Of a stretch of DNA of 17,534 nucleotides, positions 1 to 6,847 are shown in pieces. The stretch comes from an uncultured Oscillospiraceae bacterium. GTDB lineage: Bacteria > Bacillota > Clostridia > Oscillospirales > Oscillospiraceae. How positions within the stretch are numbered: the first letter of the stretch is position 1; every line of letters begins with the position of its first letter. The notes under the pieces are model-generated. The model had not been told where the DNA came from. It did not search any database and worked only from the letters and a program-made list of their open reading frames with translations. The DNA lies in assembly GCA_910579485.1 (NCBI GenBank), contig CAJTVO010000070.1:1-17534 (forward strand). The letters run 5' to 3'. Position numbers and translations under genes: made by a program.

Positions 1-71
1 GTTTCCTCTGAATTTTTCCTTCAATCACCCCTTGACTTCATACCACTGGACTATAGTTTTAGGATATAGTG
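1..71. other. Window edge, no gene assigned
   Basis: I see no supportable gene here. On the minus strand an AAGGGG tract lies just before possible GTG or TTG starts near positions 20-28, so the next gene of the element may begin here and continue beyond the edge. Too little sequence is present to decide. Confidence 0.3.
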
Positions 72-102
72 AGGCGGTGTGCCCTCTAAGGACACACCGC
101 CT
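72..102 (-). terminator. Stem-loop after the stalk-domain gene
   Basis: A perfect 10-bp inverted repeat (AGGCGGTGTG at 72-81, CACACCGCCT at 93-102) encloses a loop that can pair further as CCT/AGG. It lies 20 nt past the stop of the stalk-domain gene, where a terminator is expected. Neither side has a clear T-run, so it may be a weak or factor-assisted terminator or only an RNA-stabilising hairpin. Confidence 0.45.
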
Positions 103-122
103 GTCTCATATTCTGCGTTATT

Positions 123-1004
123 TTAGCGCAGATTGTATTCCGTTCTCAGGAAAATTCCATCCGCAAATACATCCCAGACCTCCAGGTAGTAGTCTCCGCC
201 TGGGCAGGAGTGCAGTACCTCCGGGACAGCTTCCTCCCGCCAGGGCCAGAAGGGGGCGCCGATCTTATCCTCTGGGAGCGTCAGGTGGATGTGTACCCAG
301 GGGGTCCCATCCCCCCGCATCCTCGGGCTGCCGCTCTGCATGATCCATTCATCCTCGCCCATGGCGTTGTAGAGGCTGTAGAGCATCCGGCGGGTTTCGT
401 AGAGGTTGCGGATGAAGATGTAATCGCCATCTGGATCGTTGAACCTCCGGACCTCCGCTTTCGGCAGCTCCGGCTGGTCGAACTGGCTCCAGTCGCAGAC
501 CGCTTCCGGCAGGGGGCCGGCAGGGCCGTCCGCAAAGTAGTTCTTGTCATACCGGCTCACGTCCGTGATGGTGTAATTGGTCCCGTCATCGCAGCGGACC
601 ACATCTCCGGCCTGGGGAATGTACTGCGAACCGTCCTGGGGGATATTGATGGAGCCGTCCGTGTTTTTGCTGAGTGCGGAGGGGGAGGTCTGGCTGGGGG
701 GCGTGGTTGGTGCAGGTGCGGTCACCTCCGTTTCATAGGGCTTGTCCGGGTGGATGGTGACGGTGTTGGTCCCGGCGTCATAGGTGACGCCGAAGTCCAC
801 CGTCTGTCCGATGTCCCGGAGCTTCACGTAGTTGCTGCCGTTGATCTCGTAGGCTTCCAAGGGGATGCGCTGCTCGTTGATGTAGAATTTCTGGCTGCTG
901 GGATTGGCCATGAGTCCCGCTGCCGCCTGTGTCGCGGGACCGCTGACGGCGATCCCCGCCAGGATGCCCGCCGCCACCAGGGCGATCTCTTTTCTTCTGC
1001 TCAT
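123..1004 (-). CDS. Secreted stalk-domain (copper amine oxidase N-like) protein
   Basis: This 293-residue protein is probably exported. It starts with a basic MSRRK, then a hydrophobic segment (residues 8-30) and an alanine-rich possible cleavage region. Residues about 38-88 match the copper amine oxidase N-terminal-like 'stalk' domain, with the typical pattern 'NYVKLRDIG' followed by 'FGVTYD..TNTVTI'. This domain is common on Firmicute surface proteins and does not imply amine oxidase activity. A Thr/Pro/Ser-rich linker (about 93-115) leads to a C-terminal region I do not recognise, rich in Asp, Trp and Tyr. The start is well supported by AAGGAGG seven bases upstream. The gene is separated from the sortase gene by 126 nt and has its own promoter. 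A role in surface attachment or wall-associated function during conjugation is inference from context. Confidence 0.8.
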   Translation of the reverse strand: MSRRKEIALVAAGILAGIAVSGPATQAAAGLMANPSSQKFYINEQRIPLEAYEINGSNYVKLRDIGQTVDFGVTYDAGTNTVTIHPDKPYETEVTAPAPTTPPSQTSPSALSKNTDGSINIPQDGSQYIPQAGDVVRCDDGTNYTITDVSRYDKNYFADGPAGPLPEAVCDWSQFDQPELPKAEVRRFNDPDGDYIFIRNLYETRRMLYSLYNAMGEDEWIMQSGSPRMRGDGTPWVHIHLTLPEDKIGAPFWPWREEAVPEVLHSCPGGDYYLEVWDVFADGIFLRTEYNLR

Positions 1005-1050
1005 GATCGTTCCTCCTTGTATTGTAATGGTTTGTCCTTCTGTAACTACT

Positions 1051-1079
1051 ACAATACCGGAGAAACGATTATAAGTCTA
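1051..1079 (-). promoter_or_regulatory. Promoter P1 of the stalk-domain gene
   Basis: On the minus strand, TAGACT (1074-1079) and TATTGT (1051-1056) are separated by exactly 17 bp, about 47 nt upstream of the ATG at 1004. The same TAGACT-N17-TATTG arrangement precedes the gene starting at 12372, and a TAGCAA variant precedes the one starting at 15785. A 7-bp dyad, TATTGTA/TACAATA (1020-1026 and 1050-1056), overlaps the -10 and could be an operator. The hexamers are weak matches to the sigma-A consensus, and the assignment rests on the recurrence. Confidence 0.6.
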
Positions 1080-1130
1080 GCGGAACATGTGCAAACCTAT
1101 GGAGAAGAAAAGCCGCCCAAGCGAAGCAAT

Positions 1131-1985
1131 TTACACAATTTCCTGCCCGGTGACGCACCAGCGGAAGTCACGCTGGTCCCGGACGCAGGTGTACAGCGTA
1201 ATCACGTTGGACTGGGATGCGGCGAGGGCGCTGCGGTCCGTCTCGCTGACCTTGGAGACGCTTGTCACCTCGTAGGTGCGGGTCCCCAGCTTGGTGGTGA
1301 GGGTGATCCTGTCGCCCAGCTCCAGGGTATGAATTTTCCCAAAGTAGGAATTTGCACCGCGGTTATGGGCCGCGAACCCTGCATTGCCGTCCCAGATGCT
1401 GGTTTCCTCGAAGTGGCCCGCGCCCCGCTTCAGGGTGGCGGCGTCTGTACCTTCGAAGATGTCAACGGTCAGGCCGATGGCGGGGATCTCCAGCGTACCA
1501 AGGGAGCCGTTCTTATAGTAGAGATCGTCCGTGACCTCGGTATAGCCGGAGCTGGCGGGTGTGGTCACCGTCACATCCGCGCTGCCGGGGACCATGGTAC
1601 TCCCGGCAGCGAGATCGGCCGGCACAGACTCAGTGGACAGGCCGCTCATATCAGGCGGGAAAACGACTACGAAATCACCGTTGACCGTCGCGCCGGTGGC
1701 AGGCATGGCGCTGGGGACCAGATCAGGGGTCAGGTACTCGCCGGTGTTGAGGGTGTTGCTGGTGGGCGTCCCGAAACCGGGCGGGATGAGGGCGGCGTTC
1801 TTGCTCACGTCCTCGTTCTTCTGCGCGCCGCCGTCCGCTGTCACCACGGTTTCCACGGAGGTGGGCTTTCCATAGCCGTCCTGCTCCTCCGCGTCAAAGG
1901 AATATTCCAGCGCGAAAGCCGGAGCTGCCAGGGCCAGCAGCATACAGACCGCCAGAATAGTTGTCAGGAATCTTCTTTTCTTCAT
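1131..1985 (-). CDS. Sortase family transpeptidase (SrtB/D-like, unclassified)
   Basis: This 284-residue exported protein has an N-terminal signal (MKKRR, hydrophobic core, APAFA near residue 25). A long Thr/Ser/Pro-rich region follows, and a sortase catalytic domain spans about residues 155-284. The catalytic set is visible: His207 in 'AAHNRG', Cys267 in 'ITLYTC', and Arg275 in 'FRW', eight residues after the cysteine. Sortases cleave a sorting signal and join the protein to the cell wall or to another protein. A second cysteine (Cys277) just after the catalytic Arg is unusual. The start overlaps the stop of the upstream ectodomain gene as TAATG, indicating translational coupling. Many Firmicute ICEs carry a sortase near the conjugation genes, which fits this context. 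Class is uncertain, and the substrate is not in this window because no LPXTG-like motif is seen. Confidence 0.88.
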   Translation of the reverse strand: MKKRRFLTTILAVCMLLALAAPAFALEYSFDAEEQDGYGKPTSVETVVTADGGAQKNEDVSKNAALIPPGFGTPTSNTLNTGEYLTPDLVPSAMPATGATVNGDFVVVFPPDMSGLSTESVPADLAAGSTMVPGSADVTVTTPASSGYTEVTDDLYYKNGSLGTLEIPAIGLTVDIFEGTDAATLKRGAGHFEETSIWDGNAGFAAHNRGANSYFGKIHTLELGDRITLTTKLGTRTYEVTSVSKVSETDRSALAASQSNVITLYTCVRDQRDFRWCVTGQEIV

Positions 1986-2911
1986 TACGCGCTCTCCTCT
2001 CCGGCTTCATGCCGTTTCTTCAAAAACAGCGCCGCGCCCACGCCGCCTCCGGCGAGGACCACAGCGCCCAGGGGGACCAGGATATAGGCCCAGTTAAACT
2101 GAAAACCGCCATCCGAGGCGGTTTTGTCCGGGTCAATATCAGGGACTGCCGGTTCCGGGACGGGGATCACGGGTTTGATCTCCGTCCCCTCGAAGACCGC
2201 CACGTACCGGACGCGATCCAGCGCGATCCTGCTGACAGTCCCCACATATTTTGCCGTCACCGTGTAGCCGGTGACATAGCTGCTGGTGGCGGTGCCGGAG
2301 TAGGTGGCCACGGCGGTATACCGGTCGCCCATGGCGTAGCCGTCCAGATCGCCGGTGTTGTCCGTCTGCCAGGAGACGTCCTGCAGGGTCATGGTCCTGC
2401 CGTTCTCGTCCACGGTCTTGGGGATGTAGCTGGTATCCTGGCTGCCCAGGTTGGGGTAGCGGCGGGGGGCGGTCACCTTCCTGCTGGAAGTGCCGTATCC
2501 CGCCGTTTCCACCTGGACGGTGTCCAGCTGGAGGGTCAGGGTGCCGGACAGGCCGTCCTCGGTGACAAACTCCTTCTCCTGGGGCAGCAGGGCCAGAATG
2601 GAGGCCATATCCTTGTTCTTGCTCTCCAGCGACACCTCCTCGGTGTGCTGCCGCTCCTGGTACTCCGGCATCTCCTGCTTGAGGAGGTCGGTGAGCGTAT
2701 AATGGACGCCGTTCTGCTCAAAGTCCGAGCGGGGGATGCCCGCAGGGTCCTGCTCCGGCGAGAGGTCATAGACCTTCCTGATCTCGCCGCCATCCTCGCT
2801 CTCCTCCACAGCGGTGGGATAGCACACCTCCGCCGCCAGGGCGATGGGGGACATGCAGGAGACTGCTGTCAGCACAACGGCCAACAGCAGCAGTGTCATT
2901 GTTCGTTTCAT
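1985..2911 (-). CDS. Single-pass membrane ectodomain protein, sortase partner gene
   Basis: This 308-residue protein starts at the ATG at 2911, where AAGGAG lies six bases upstream; the longer frame to 3169 has no such support and runs through the DUF3849 gene. Residues 1-27 form a signal peptide (hydrophobic LLLLAVVLTAV, then ALA). The ectodomain (28-265) is rich in Thr, Val and charged residues and has no family I recognise. A Pro-rich stretch (about 240-255) precedes a single membrane helix (about 272-295) and a basic tail (KKRHEAGEESA). This gives an outside-facing protein anchored by its C-terminus. It lacks an LPXTG motif, so it is not a standard substrate of the sortase whose start codon overlaps its stop. 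Similar signal-ectodomain-helix proteins accompany conjugation modules in clostridial ICEs; the function is unknown. Confidence 0.75.
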   Translation of the reverse strand: MKRTMTLLLLAVVLTAVSCMSPIALAAEVCYPTAVEESEDGGEIRKVYDLSPEQDPAGIPRSDFEQNGVHYTLTDLLKQEMPEYQERQHTEEVSLESKNKDMASILALLPQEKEFVTEDGLSGTLTLQLDTVQVETAGYGTSSRKVTAPRRYPNLGSQDTSYIPKTVDENGRTMTLQDVSWQTDNTGDLDGYAMGDRYTAVATYSGTATSSYVTGYTVTAKYVGTVSRIALDRVRYVAVFEGTEIKPVIPVPEPAVPDIDPDKTASDGGFQFNWAYILVPLGAVVLAGGGVGAALFLKKRHEAGEESA

Positions 2912-2922
2912 GATGTACTCCT

Positions 2923-3663
2923 TTACATATTCATAGTGGGGCCTGTCTGTTCCGGCCCTTGGGACCGCTGCCCCTGCGTGAGTTCCTCCAGCTTCTCCCT
3001 CGCCCAGTCCGGCAGGTATTGTTCGTCCAGCACCCCGATGAAGTCGGCCCGGTTCCAGCGCGTCTGCTCGCCGTCTCCCAGACAGGTCGCGTACACGGCC
3101 CGCCCGGAAGCGGTGGGAGAACAACCAAATCCCGTTTCCCCCAGCCAGAGTTGATTGAGCGGGCTCCAACAGCTTTCCTTCAGCGTGTTGGGACTTAGCA
3201 CCAACACTTTGCCGGTGTAGTCCAGACCCTTTTCACTGTTGACGCAGTGTTCCGGACCGAACAGCCCCAGCGTCTGATACGTCTCACGGACTTGCCCTAT
3301 AAACGCTTCCAGTAGCGGCGTGGCGGCATCTACCGCGTAATAGCGGTTGTTATCGCCGTCCGGCGGTACATAGATCTGCTCACCCCAGGCGAGAACGTCC
3401 TCCCGAATGGATTCCGGATGTTCCATTTTACACAGCGAGTTGGCGAGGACGAAGCTGACGCGCTGAAAACCGTACCGCTCCAGCGTCATGTCCACACACC
3501 CCGCTTGCAAGCCATTTCCTATGGCGCAGGCGCGGATGTCGTGTTCAATAGCGCAGGCGCATCCGACATTCAGCCGGAAACTTTTAGCGTATTCCTTCAA
3601 TTCGTCTCTCCGCTCCGCGTCTTCATAGGCGCTGCGGTAAATGCTTGGAAAATCACAATCCAT
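2923..3663 (-). CDS. DUF3849-domain accessory protein
   Basis: A 246-residue protein without signal or membrane segment. Residues about 6-110 fit DUF3849, seen in 'IYRSAYEDAERRDELKEY', a Cys-containing 'NVGCACAIEHDI' segment, and 'YGFQRVSFVLAN'. A second conserved block (about 150-235) contains 'GFGCSPTASGRAVYATCLGDGE' and 'RADFIGVL', which I recall following DUF3849 in related ICE proteins. The protein is unusually rich in cysteine. GGAGG sits nine bases before the ATG. The start overlaps the end of the AbrB-like gene by 11 nt, so the two are in one operon. The function of DUF3849 is unknown. The protein ends in 'GPTMNM', a weak version of the Met-rich tail shared by many proteins in this window. 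Confidence 0.8.
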   Translation of the reverse strand: MDCDFPSIYRSAYEDAERRDELKEYAKSFRLNVGCACAIEHDIRACAIGNGLQAGCVDMTLERYGFQRVSFVLANSLCKMEHPESIREDVLAWGEQIYVPPDGDNNRYYAVDAATPLLEAFIGQVRETYQTLGLFGPEHCVNSEKGLDYTGKVLVLSPNTLKESCWSPLNQLWLGETGFGCSPTASGRAVYATCLGDGEQTRWNRADFIGVLDEQYLPDWAREKLEELTQGQRSQGPEQTGPTMNM

Positions 3664-4162
3664 AGATGATGTCCTCCGCCATGAGCCGCTCCTCCAGAGT
3701 GCCCAGGCACACGCCCATCATGGCCAGTACGGAAAGCTCCCACTCCGGCACATCGGTAAGGTCGTGACGGTAGTCCGCCTGTCCCACCGTCACCGTACCC
3801 GGCTCATTTCCCGTCCATGCGCAGAGCTTGGCGTTCGCCGGGATTCCAACCTCCTCCCGGACCGCTTCCGGTACGATGGTCTGCGTCCGCTCCGGCAGGG
3901 CGGGGCACTCTCCGTCCTCGCCGCAGTCCTCGCAGCGGCCGCACACGCCGGCCAGATGCCCGTTCAGCTCCACCGCCAGCCGCTGAAGGCTGTCCACGGC
4001 GCGGATGATCTCCATCGCGGTCATCCCTTTCCGCAGGATGATCACCGCACTATCCGCCGCCCGGATCTCCACCGGCTCCCCTTTTTCCAGGCCGCCCAGT
4101 TCCAGCACAGCGTTGGGGATGACCAGCTTCTTTTTGGTGGTTTCCTTGATAAATTTTTGCAT
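3653..4162 (-). CDS. AbrB/SpoVT-like protein with Cys cluster
   Basis: A 169-residue protein. Residues about 9-45 look like a SpoVT/AbrB swapped-hairpin DNA-binding element ('KKLVIPNAVLELGGLEKGEPVEI' followed by 'VIILRK'). A helical stretch follows, then a Cys cluster at 74, 77, 80 and 86 (CxxCxxCx5C) that could bind zinc. Residues about 95-125 look like a second AbrB half ('VPEAVREEVGIPANAKL' with 'GTVTV'). This suggests a regulator or an antitoxin-like protein, but no toxin gene is next to it. AAGGA lies eight bases upstream of the ATG. It is 16 nt downstream of the methylase and overlaps the DUF3849 gene, so it is cotranscribed. It lacks the Met-rich tail. The AbrB call is from motif reading only. 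Confidence 0.7.
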   Translation of the reverse strand: MQKFIKETTKKKLVIPNAVLELGGLEKGEPVEIRAADSAVIILRKGMTAMEIIRAVDSLQRLAVELNGHLAGVCGRCEDCGEDGECPALPERTQTIVPEAVREEVGIPANAKLCAWTGNEPGTVTVGQADYRHDLTDVPEWELSVLAMMGVCLGTLEERLMAEDIIYGL

Positions 4163-4178
4163 AAGATGTTTCCTTCCA

Positions 4179-4982
4179 TCAAAATAGAGCGATCTGCGAG
4201 GTAGCCCGCATCCGCTCGTTCATGTCGTAGTTGGCGATCAGCAGCTCCGGGAACTGCGCACCGTTCTCATACCGCAGCTTGATCGAGTTGGGACGGGTGA
4301 CCTCCTGGATCATGATGCCGGGGTAAGTATACAGGCGGCGGACAAAGGGATCGTCGTTATAGGACAGCAGGAACTTCCCCTCGATCTCCAGCAGAGCGTC
4401 CCGCAGCCGGTAGTGGTCCTTCTTCCGGAATCCGCATTCCCCGATATTCTTGTAGTACCCCTCGGTGGCGTGATAGGGCGGGTCGCAGTAGAAGAAGGAC
4501 GAGGGCCGGTCATAGTGCCCTATCAGCTTCTCGAAGTCCTGGTTCTCCACTACCACATCCTTCAGCCGCCTGCTGGCCTGCTTGATGAGGGGGAAATCGT
4601 TCCACATATCGTGGGGCTGGCTGGCGAAGCTGGTGAGGCCGGAGGCGTAGCTCTGCCGGATGATCTGGTAGAACCATGCCGCCCGCTGGACATCCGTGGT
4701 GCGCTTCTGCCGAAGGGACAGCCGTACATGGTCGAAGTCCGCGCGGGAATTCAGGACGTACTCCAGGGCGGTGATGAGCAGGTCCGGCTTGTCCCGGACG
4801 CAGCGGAACAGGTTGGACAGGAGGACGTTGAAGTCGTTGTACACCTCAAGATCCTTCCGGGGCGGCTTATGGAACAGCACCCAGCCCCCGCCTCCGAACA
4901 CTTCAATAAACCGCTCATAGTCCAGTGGAAACCGGCACAGTACTGCGTCCCGCAGAAGCTTCTTTCCTCCGATCCAGCTCAT
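4179..4982 (-). CDS. DNA adenine methylase, D12 class (Dam-like)
   Basis: A 267-residue protein counted from the ATG at 4982. It transfers a methyl group from S-adenosylmethionine to adenine N6 in DNA. The N-terminal 'SWIGGKK' and 'FIEVFGGGG' (about 25-33) form the cofactor-binding motif, and 'YCDPPY' (about 165-170) is the catalytic motif IV. This order is typical of MethyltransfD12 enzymes, and the length is normal for the family. No restriction enzyme gene is adjacent, so it is an orphan methylase that could shield the element from host restriction or mark its own DNA. The true start may be a CTG at 4994, giving LNSFMSWIGGKK, because the perfect ribosome binding site is nine bases before that codon but 21 before the ATG. 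The winged-helix gene ends just upstream. It lacks the Met-rich tail. Confidence 0.92.
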   Translation of the reverse strand: MSWIGGKKLLRDAVLCRFPLDYERFIEVFGGGGWVLFHKPPRKDLEVYNDFNVLLSNLFRCVRDKPDLLITALEYVLNSRADFDHVRLSLRQKRTTDVQRAAWFYQIIRQSYASGLTSFASQPHDMWNDFPLIKQASRRLKDVVVENQDFEKLIGHYDRPSSFFYCDPPYHATEGYYKNIGECGFRKKDHYRLRDALLEIEGKFLLSYNDDPFVRRLYTYPGIMIQEVTRPNSIKLRYENGAQFPELLIANYDMNERMRATSQIALF

Positions 4983-4990
4983 GAAGCTGT

Positions 4991-5308
4991 TCAGGGCGGA
5001 TCACCTCCACCGGCCTCCTCCCCGAAGTTTTCCAGCGACGTCTCCAGACTGGCGATGACCTCATCCAGTCCCGCCGCCATGGCCCTGAGATTCAGGATCG
5101 TGCCATACAACTCGCCGGCGTTCCTGGCGTAGAACATGCCGTCCGGCCCGCCGCAGATGGGGACCTGCTTCTTCCGCAGGCGGTTGACCTGCCGCTGCAG
5201 CTCCTTCTCGCTGATGTGAAATATCTGCGCCAGTTCCTGATACGTGGCCGCGTTCTTCCTGCCCAGGCAGTTTCCTCTCAGATGTTTTTTCAGCTGTTCG
5301 CTTGCCAT
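4991..5308 (-). CDS. Small winged-helix/HTH-type protein
   Basis: A 105-residue protein starting at the ATG at 5308, with AAAGGAAG just upstream; the frame extends to 5350 but the extra residues have no ribosome binding site and lie in the terminator region. Residues about 20-60 read as a helix-turn-helix or winged-helix fold: 'TYQELAQIFHISEKELQRQVNRLRKK', then 'VPICGGPDGMFYA' as a wing. The C-terminal 40 residues are probably helical. It resembles small DNA-binding proteins encoded beside methylases and replication genes in mobile elements. It is the first gene of the methylase-to-sortase group and starts only about 40 nt downstream of a strong terminator. A regulatory role is likely but inferred. 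Confidence 0.72.
   Translation of the reverse strand: MASEQLKKHLRGNCLGRKNAATYQELAQIFHISEKELQRQVNRLRKKQVPICGGPDGMFYARNAGELYGTILNLRAMAAGLDEVIASLETSLENFGEEAGGGDPP
4992..5008 (-). promoter_or_regulatory. Unusually perfect RBS with CTG start candidate for the methylase
   Basis: On the minus strand GGAGGTGATC (4999-5008) matches the anti-Shine-Dalgarno end of 16S rRNA over ten bases. Nine bases after GGAGG comes CTG (4992-4994), in frame with the methylase and encoding L-N-S-F before the ATG. An in-frame TGA lies just before it (within the GGAGGTGATC), so the frame cannot extend further. The site lies inside the 3' end of the winged-helix gene, which stops at 4991. Confidence 0.6.
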
Positions 5309-5347
5309 TTTTCTTCCTTTCCGGCGCCGCTTCTCTGGAAAAGGATA

Positions 5348-5391
5348 CAAAAAAAGAGGGGCCGCTTGTCCCTCCGGAGAAACGACCCCTT
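5348..5391 (-). terminator. Rho-independent terminator after the composite ArdA-like gene
   Basis: On the minus strand AGGGGTCG (5383-5390) pairs with CGGCCCCT (5357-5364), allowing one G-T pair, and a T-run (TCTTTTTTT) follows. It starts six nt after the stop of the composite ArdA-like gene. The next gene starts at 5308 with no room for a promoter between, so the terminator also works as a gate before the winged-helix gene. Confidence 0.8.
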
Positions 5392-5396
5392 AAAAA

Positions 5397-6785
5397 TTAT
5401 TGCATGATCATCCCGCCCTGCTGCTGTTCCAGCACGGGGGAATCTCTTTTTCGGATGTAATTCAGCCCATCCGCTGTCGTTTGATAGCCCTGCTGTTCCG
5501 CCAGTGCGGCGGCGTAGGCGGCATAGTCGAAGCAGCCCTTGACCGCGTCGCCGCCTTTCGCCCACTCCTGCCCGTTCACCTCCTCCGTGACCTTATCCAG
5601 GAAGCGGTCCTTGCTGATGTAATCATAACCGCTCAAGCTGCTGGCGATATTCAATGCATCGTACAGATGGCGGCAGCTCTCAAGCTCCAAGGCTGCGGAA
5701 AATCGTTCAAGGAAATCCGGACTGCCCTGTCCCCGCTTATCCAGAAGGATGCCAAGTTCCTGCCCATCGTAGACCAGATCGGCAAGATTGTCGTACTGAC
5801 CGGCGAGATTCTGGACGCAGGGCAGCACGCACCGAGCATCCAGCAGCGTACATTCCTGGATGGTTTTCACCCGCAGTTCATCCAGCGCAAGCCTGATCTC
5901 TCCCGGCCCGTCATTATTGACCTCGTTATAATCCGGGAGCTTTACCCACACGCCTGCCGGCATGGCCTCCGATGCCAGCTTCAGACGGACGCTCCAGCCT
6001 TCCGCTTCCGGAAGCTCGCCGCCATCGTAGATCATGACCGGCTGGCTGGCGGGGTACTCCACGTAGCAGTTCCCGATGAACAGGCCGGGATGCTGATCCT
6101 CATACGCATATCCCAGCGCGGTCAGGTCAAAGTAGGCCTGCTGATCCTGCGGGACGCATTGCGCGAACAGGGAGAATTCCCCCAGAGCTGTATAGCTCCC
6201 CACGTGTCCCCGCACCTCATATTCATCCAGGGACAGCAGGCAGTTTACCGCGCCCGCCATATCCTGGGGCGGTTCACGGGCCATGGCGGCGGAGAGGATG
6301 GTCCTCTCCCGGACGCTCAGTACCTCCAGATGCTCCGCCAGCCACTGCTTTTCCTCCGCCGTTCCCGGCAGACACAGGATCGTTTCATCATAACTGCGCT
6401 CCATTATACCATTTCCCTTCTGCCCTTCTGCCTGCTCTTTTTCTATATCTGTAACAACCTTGCCGCATTCCTTGAAAATGTGATCCAGCAGCTCCTGGGG
6501 AATATCTGTTTTAAACCAGTGTTTGTCAGCAGCCTGGTCGATATAAAAGACATTGCTGGGCACATCCCCCGGCACTTCCGGATAGTTATTTTCCGTTACC
6601 AGATAGAATTCTTTATCCACAAAGTCGTAATTGACCCACATGCCGAAGCAATCCGGATCGTAATCACAGCCATCAATTTCTTGTGCAATAGATCGAATCT
6701 CCTCCGGCACACCGGATATATCGACAGAGAAAATTATCACGTCGCCATCAAAAACATCATAATGATCGATCCCCTTGCATTCCAA
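5397..6785 (-). CDS. Composite ArdA-like accessory protein with extra N-terminal domain
   Basis: About 462 residues counted from TTG at 6785, which has AAAGGA ten bases upstream; a GTG at 6794 in the same frame is only one base from that site and less likely. Residues 1-112 form an acidic domain I do not recognise, joined by a linker (KEQAEGQKGNG) to a second part beginning at an internal Met (ATG at 6404, with AAGGG ten bases upstream). The second part resembles modular ICE proteins often annotated as ArdA-type anti-restriction proteins: 'LPGTAEEKQWLAEHL', 'AGVWVKLPDYNEV', 'LRVKTIQECTLLDARC' and 'LYDALNIASSLSGYDYI'. The end carries 'FDYAAYAAALAEQQGY' and the tail 'GGMIMQ'. It is last in the accessory operon, followed by a terminator. 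Base composition of the first 390 bases looks AT-richer than the rest, suggesting a fusion of foreign sequence. Anti-restriction function is inferred. Confidence 0.75.
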   Translation of the reverse strand: MECKGIDHYDVFDGDVIIFSVDISGVPEEIRSIAQEIDGCDYDPDCFGMWVNYDFVDKEFYLVTENNYPEVPGDVPSNVFYIDQAADKHWFKTDIPQELLDHIFKECGKVVTDIEKEQAEGQKGNGIMERSYDETILCLPGTAEEKQWLAEHLEVLSVRERTILSAAMAREPPQDMAGAVNCLLSLDEYEVRGHVGSYTALGEFSLFAQCVPQDQQAYFDLTALGYAYEDQHPGLFIGNCYVEYPASQPVMIYDGGELPEAEGWSVRLKLASEAMPAGVWVKLPDYNEVNNDGPGEIRLALDELRVKTIQECTLLDARCVLPCVQNLAGQYDNLADLVYDGQELGILLDKRGQGSPDFLERFSAALELESCRHLYDALNIASSLSGYDYISKDRFLDKVTEEVNGQEWAKGGDAVKGCFDYAAYAAALAEQQGYQTTADGLNYIRKRDSPVLEQQQGGMIMQ

Positions 6786-6847
6786 TCTGCTCACATCCTT
6801 TATTTCGTTCTGATGTTGAACTTCCTGTCATCATGACTGCGCTTTAC

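Noticed and set aside
32..57. Plus-strand promoter TTGACT ... TATAGT at the left edge
   Set aside because: The spacing is only 14 bp, too short for a standard promoter, and no plus-strand gene follows.
210..2087. 625-codon open frame on the plus strand
   Set aside because: It runs antisense through the stalk-domain and sortase genes, both of which have ribosome binding sites and recognisable domains. The translation shows no family features. Long antisense frames are common in GC-rich coding DNA.
2912..3169. N-terminal extension of the ectodomain protein
   Set aside because: The extension lies inside the DUF3849 gene, lacks a ribosome binding site, and would bury the signal peptide that starts at 2911.
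4179..4994. Restriction-modification pair around the methylase
   Set aside because: Neighbouring genes are a small winged-helix protein and an AbrB-like protein. No endonuclease motifs are visible, so the methylase is treated as an orphan.
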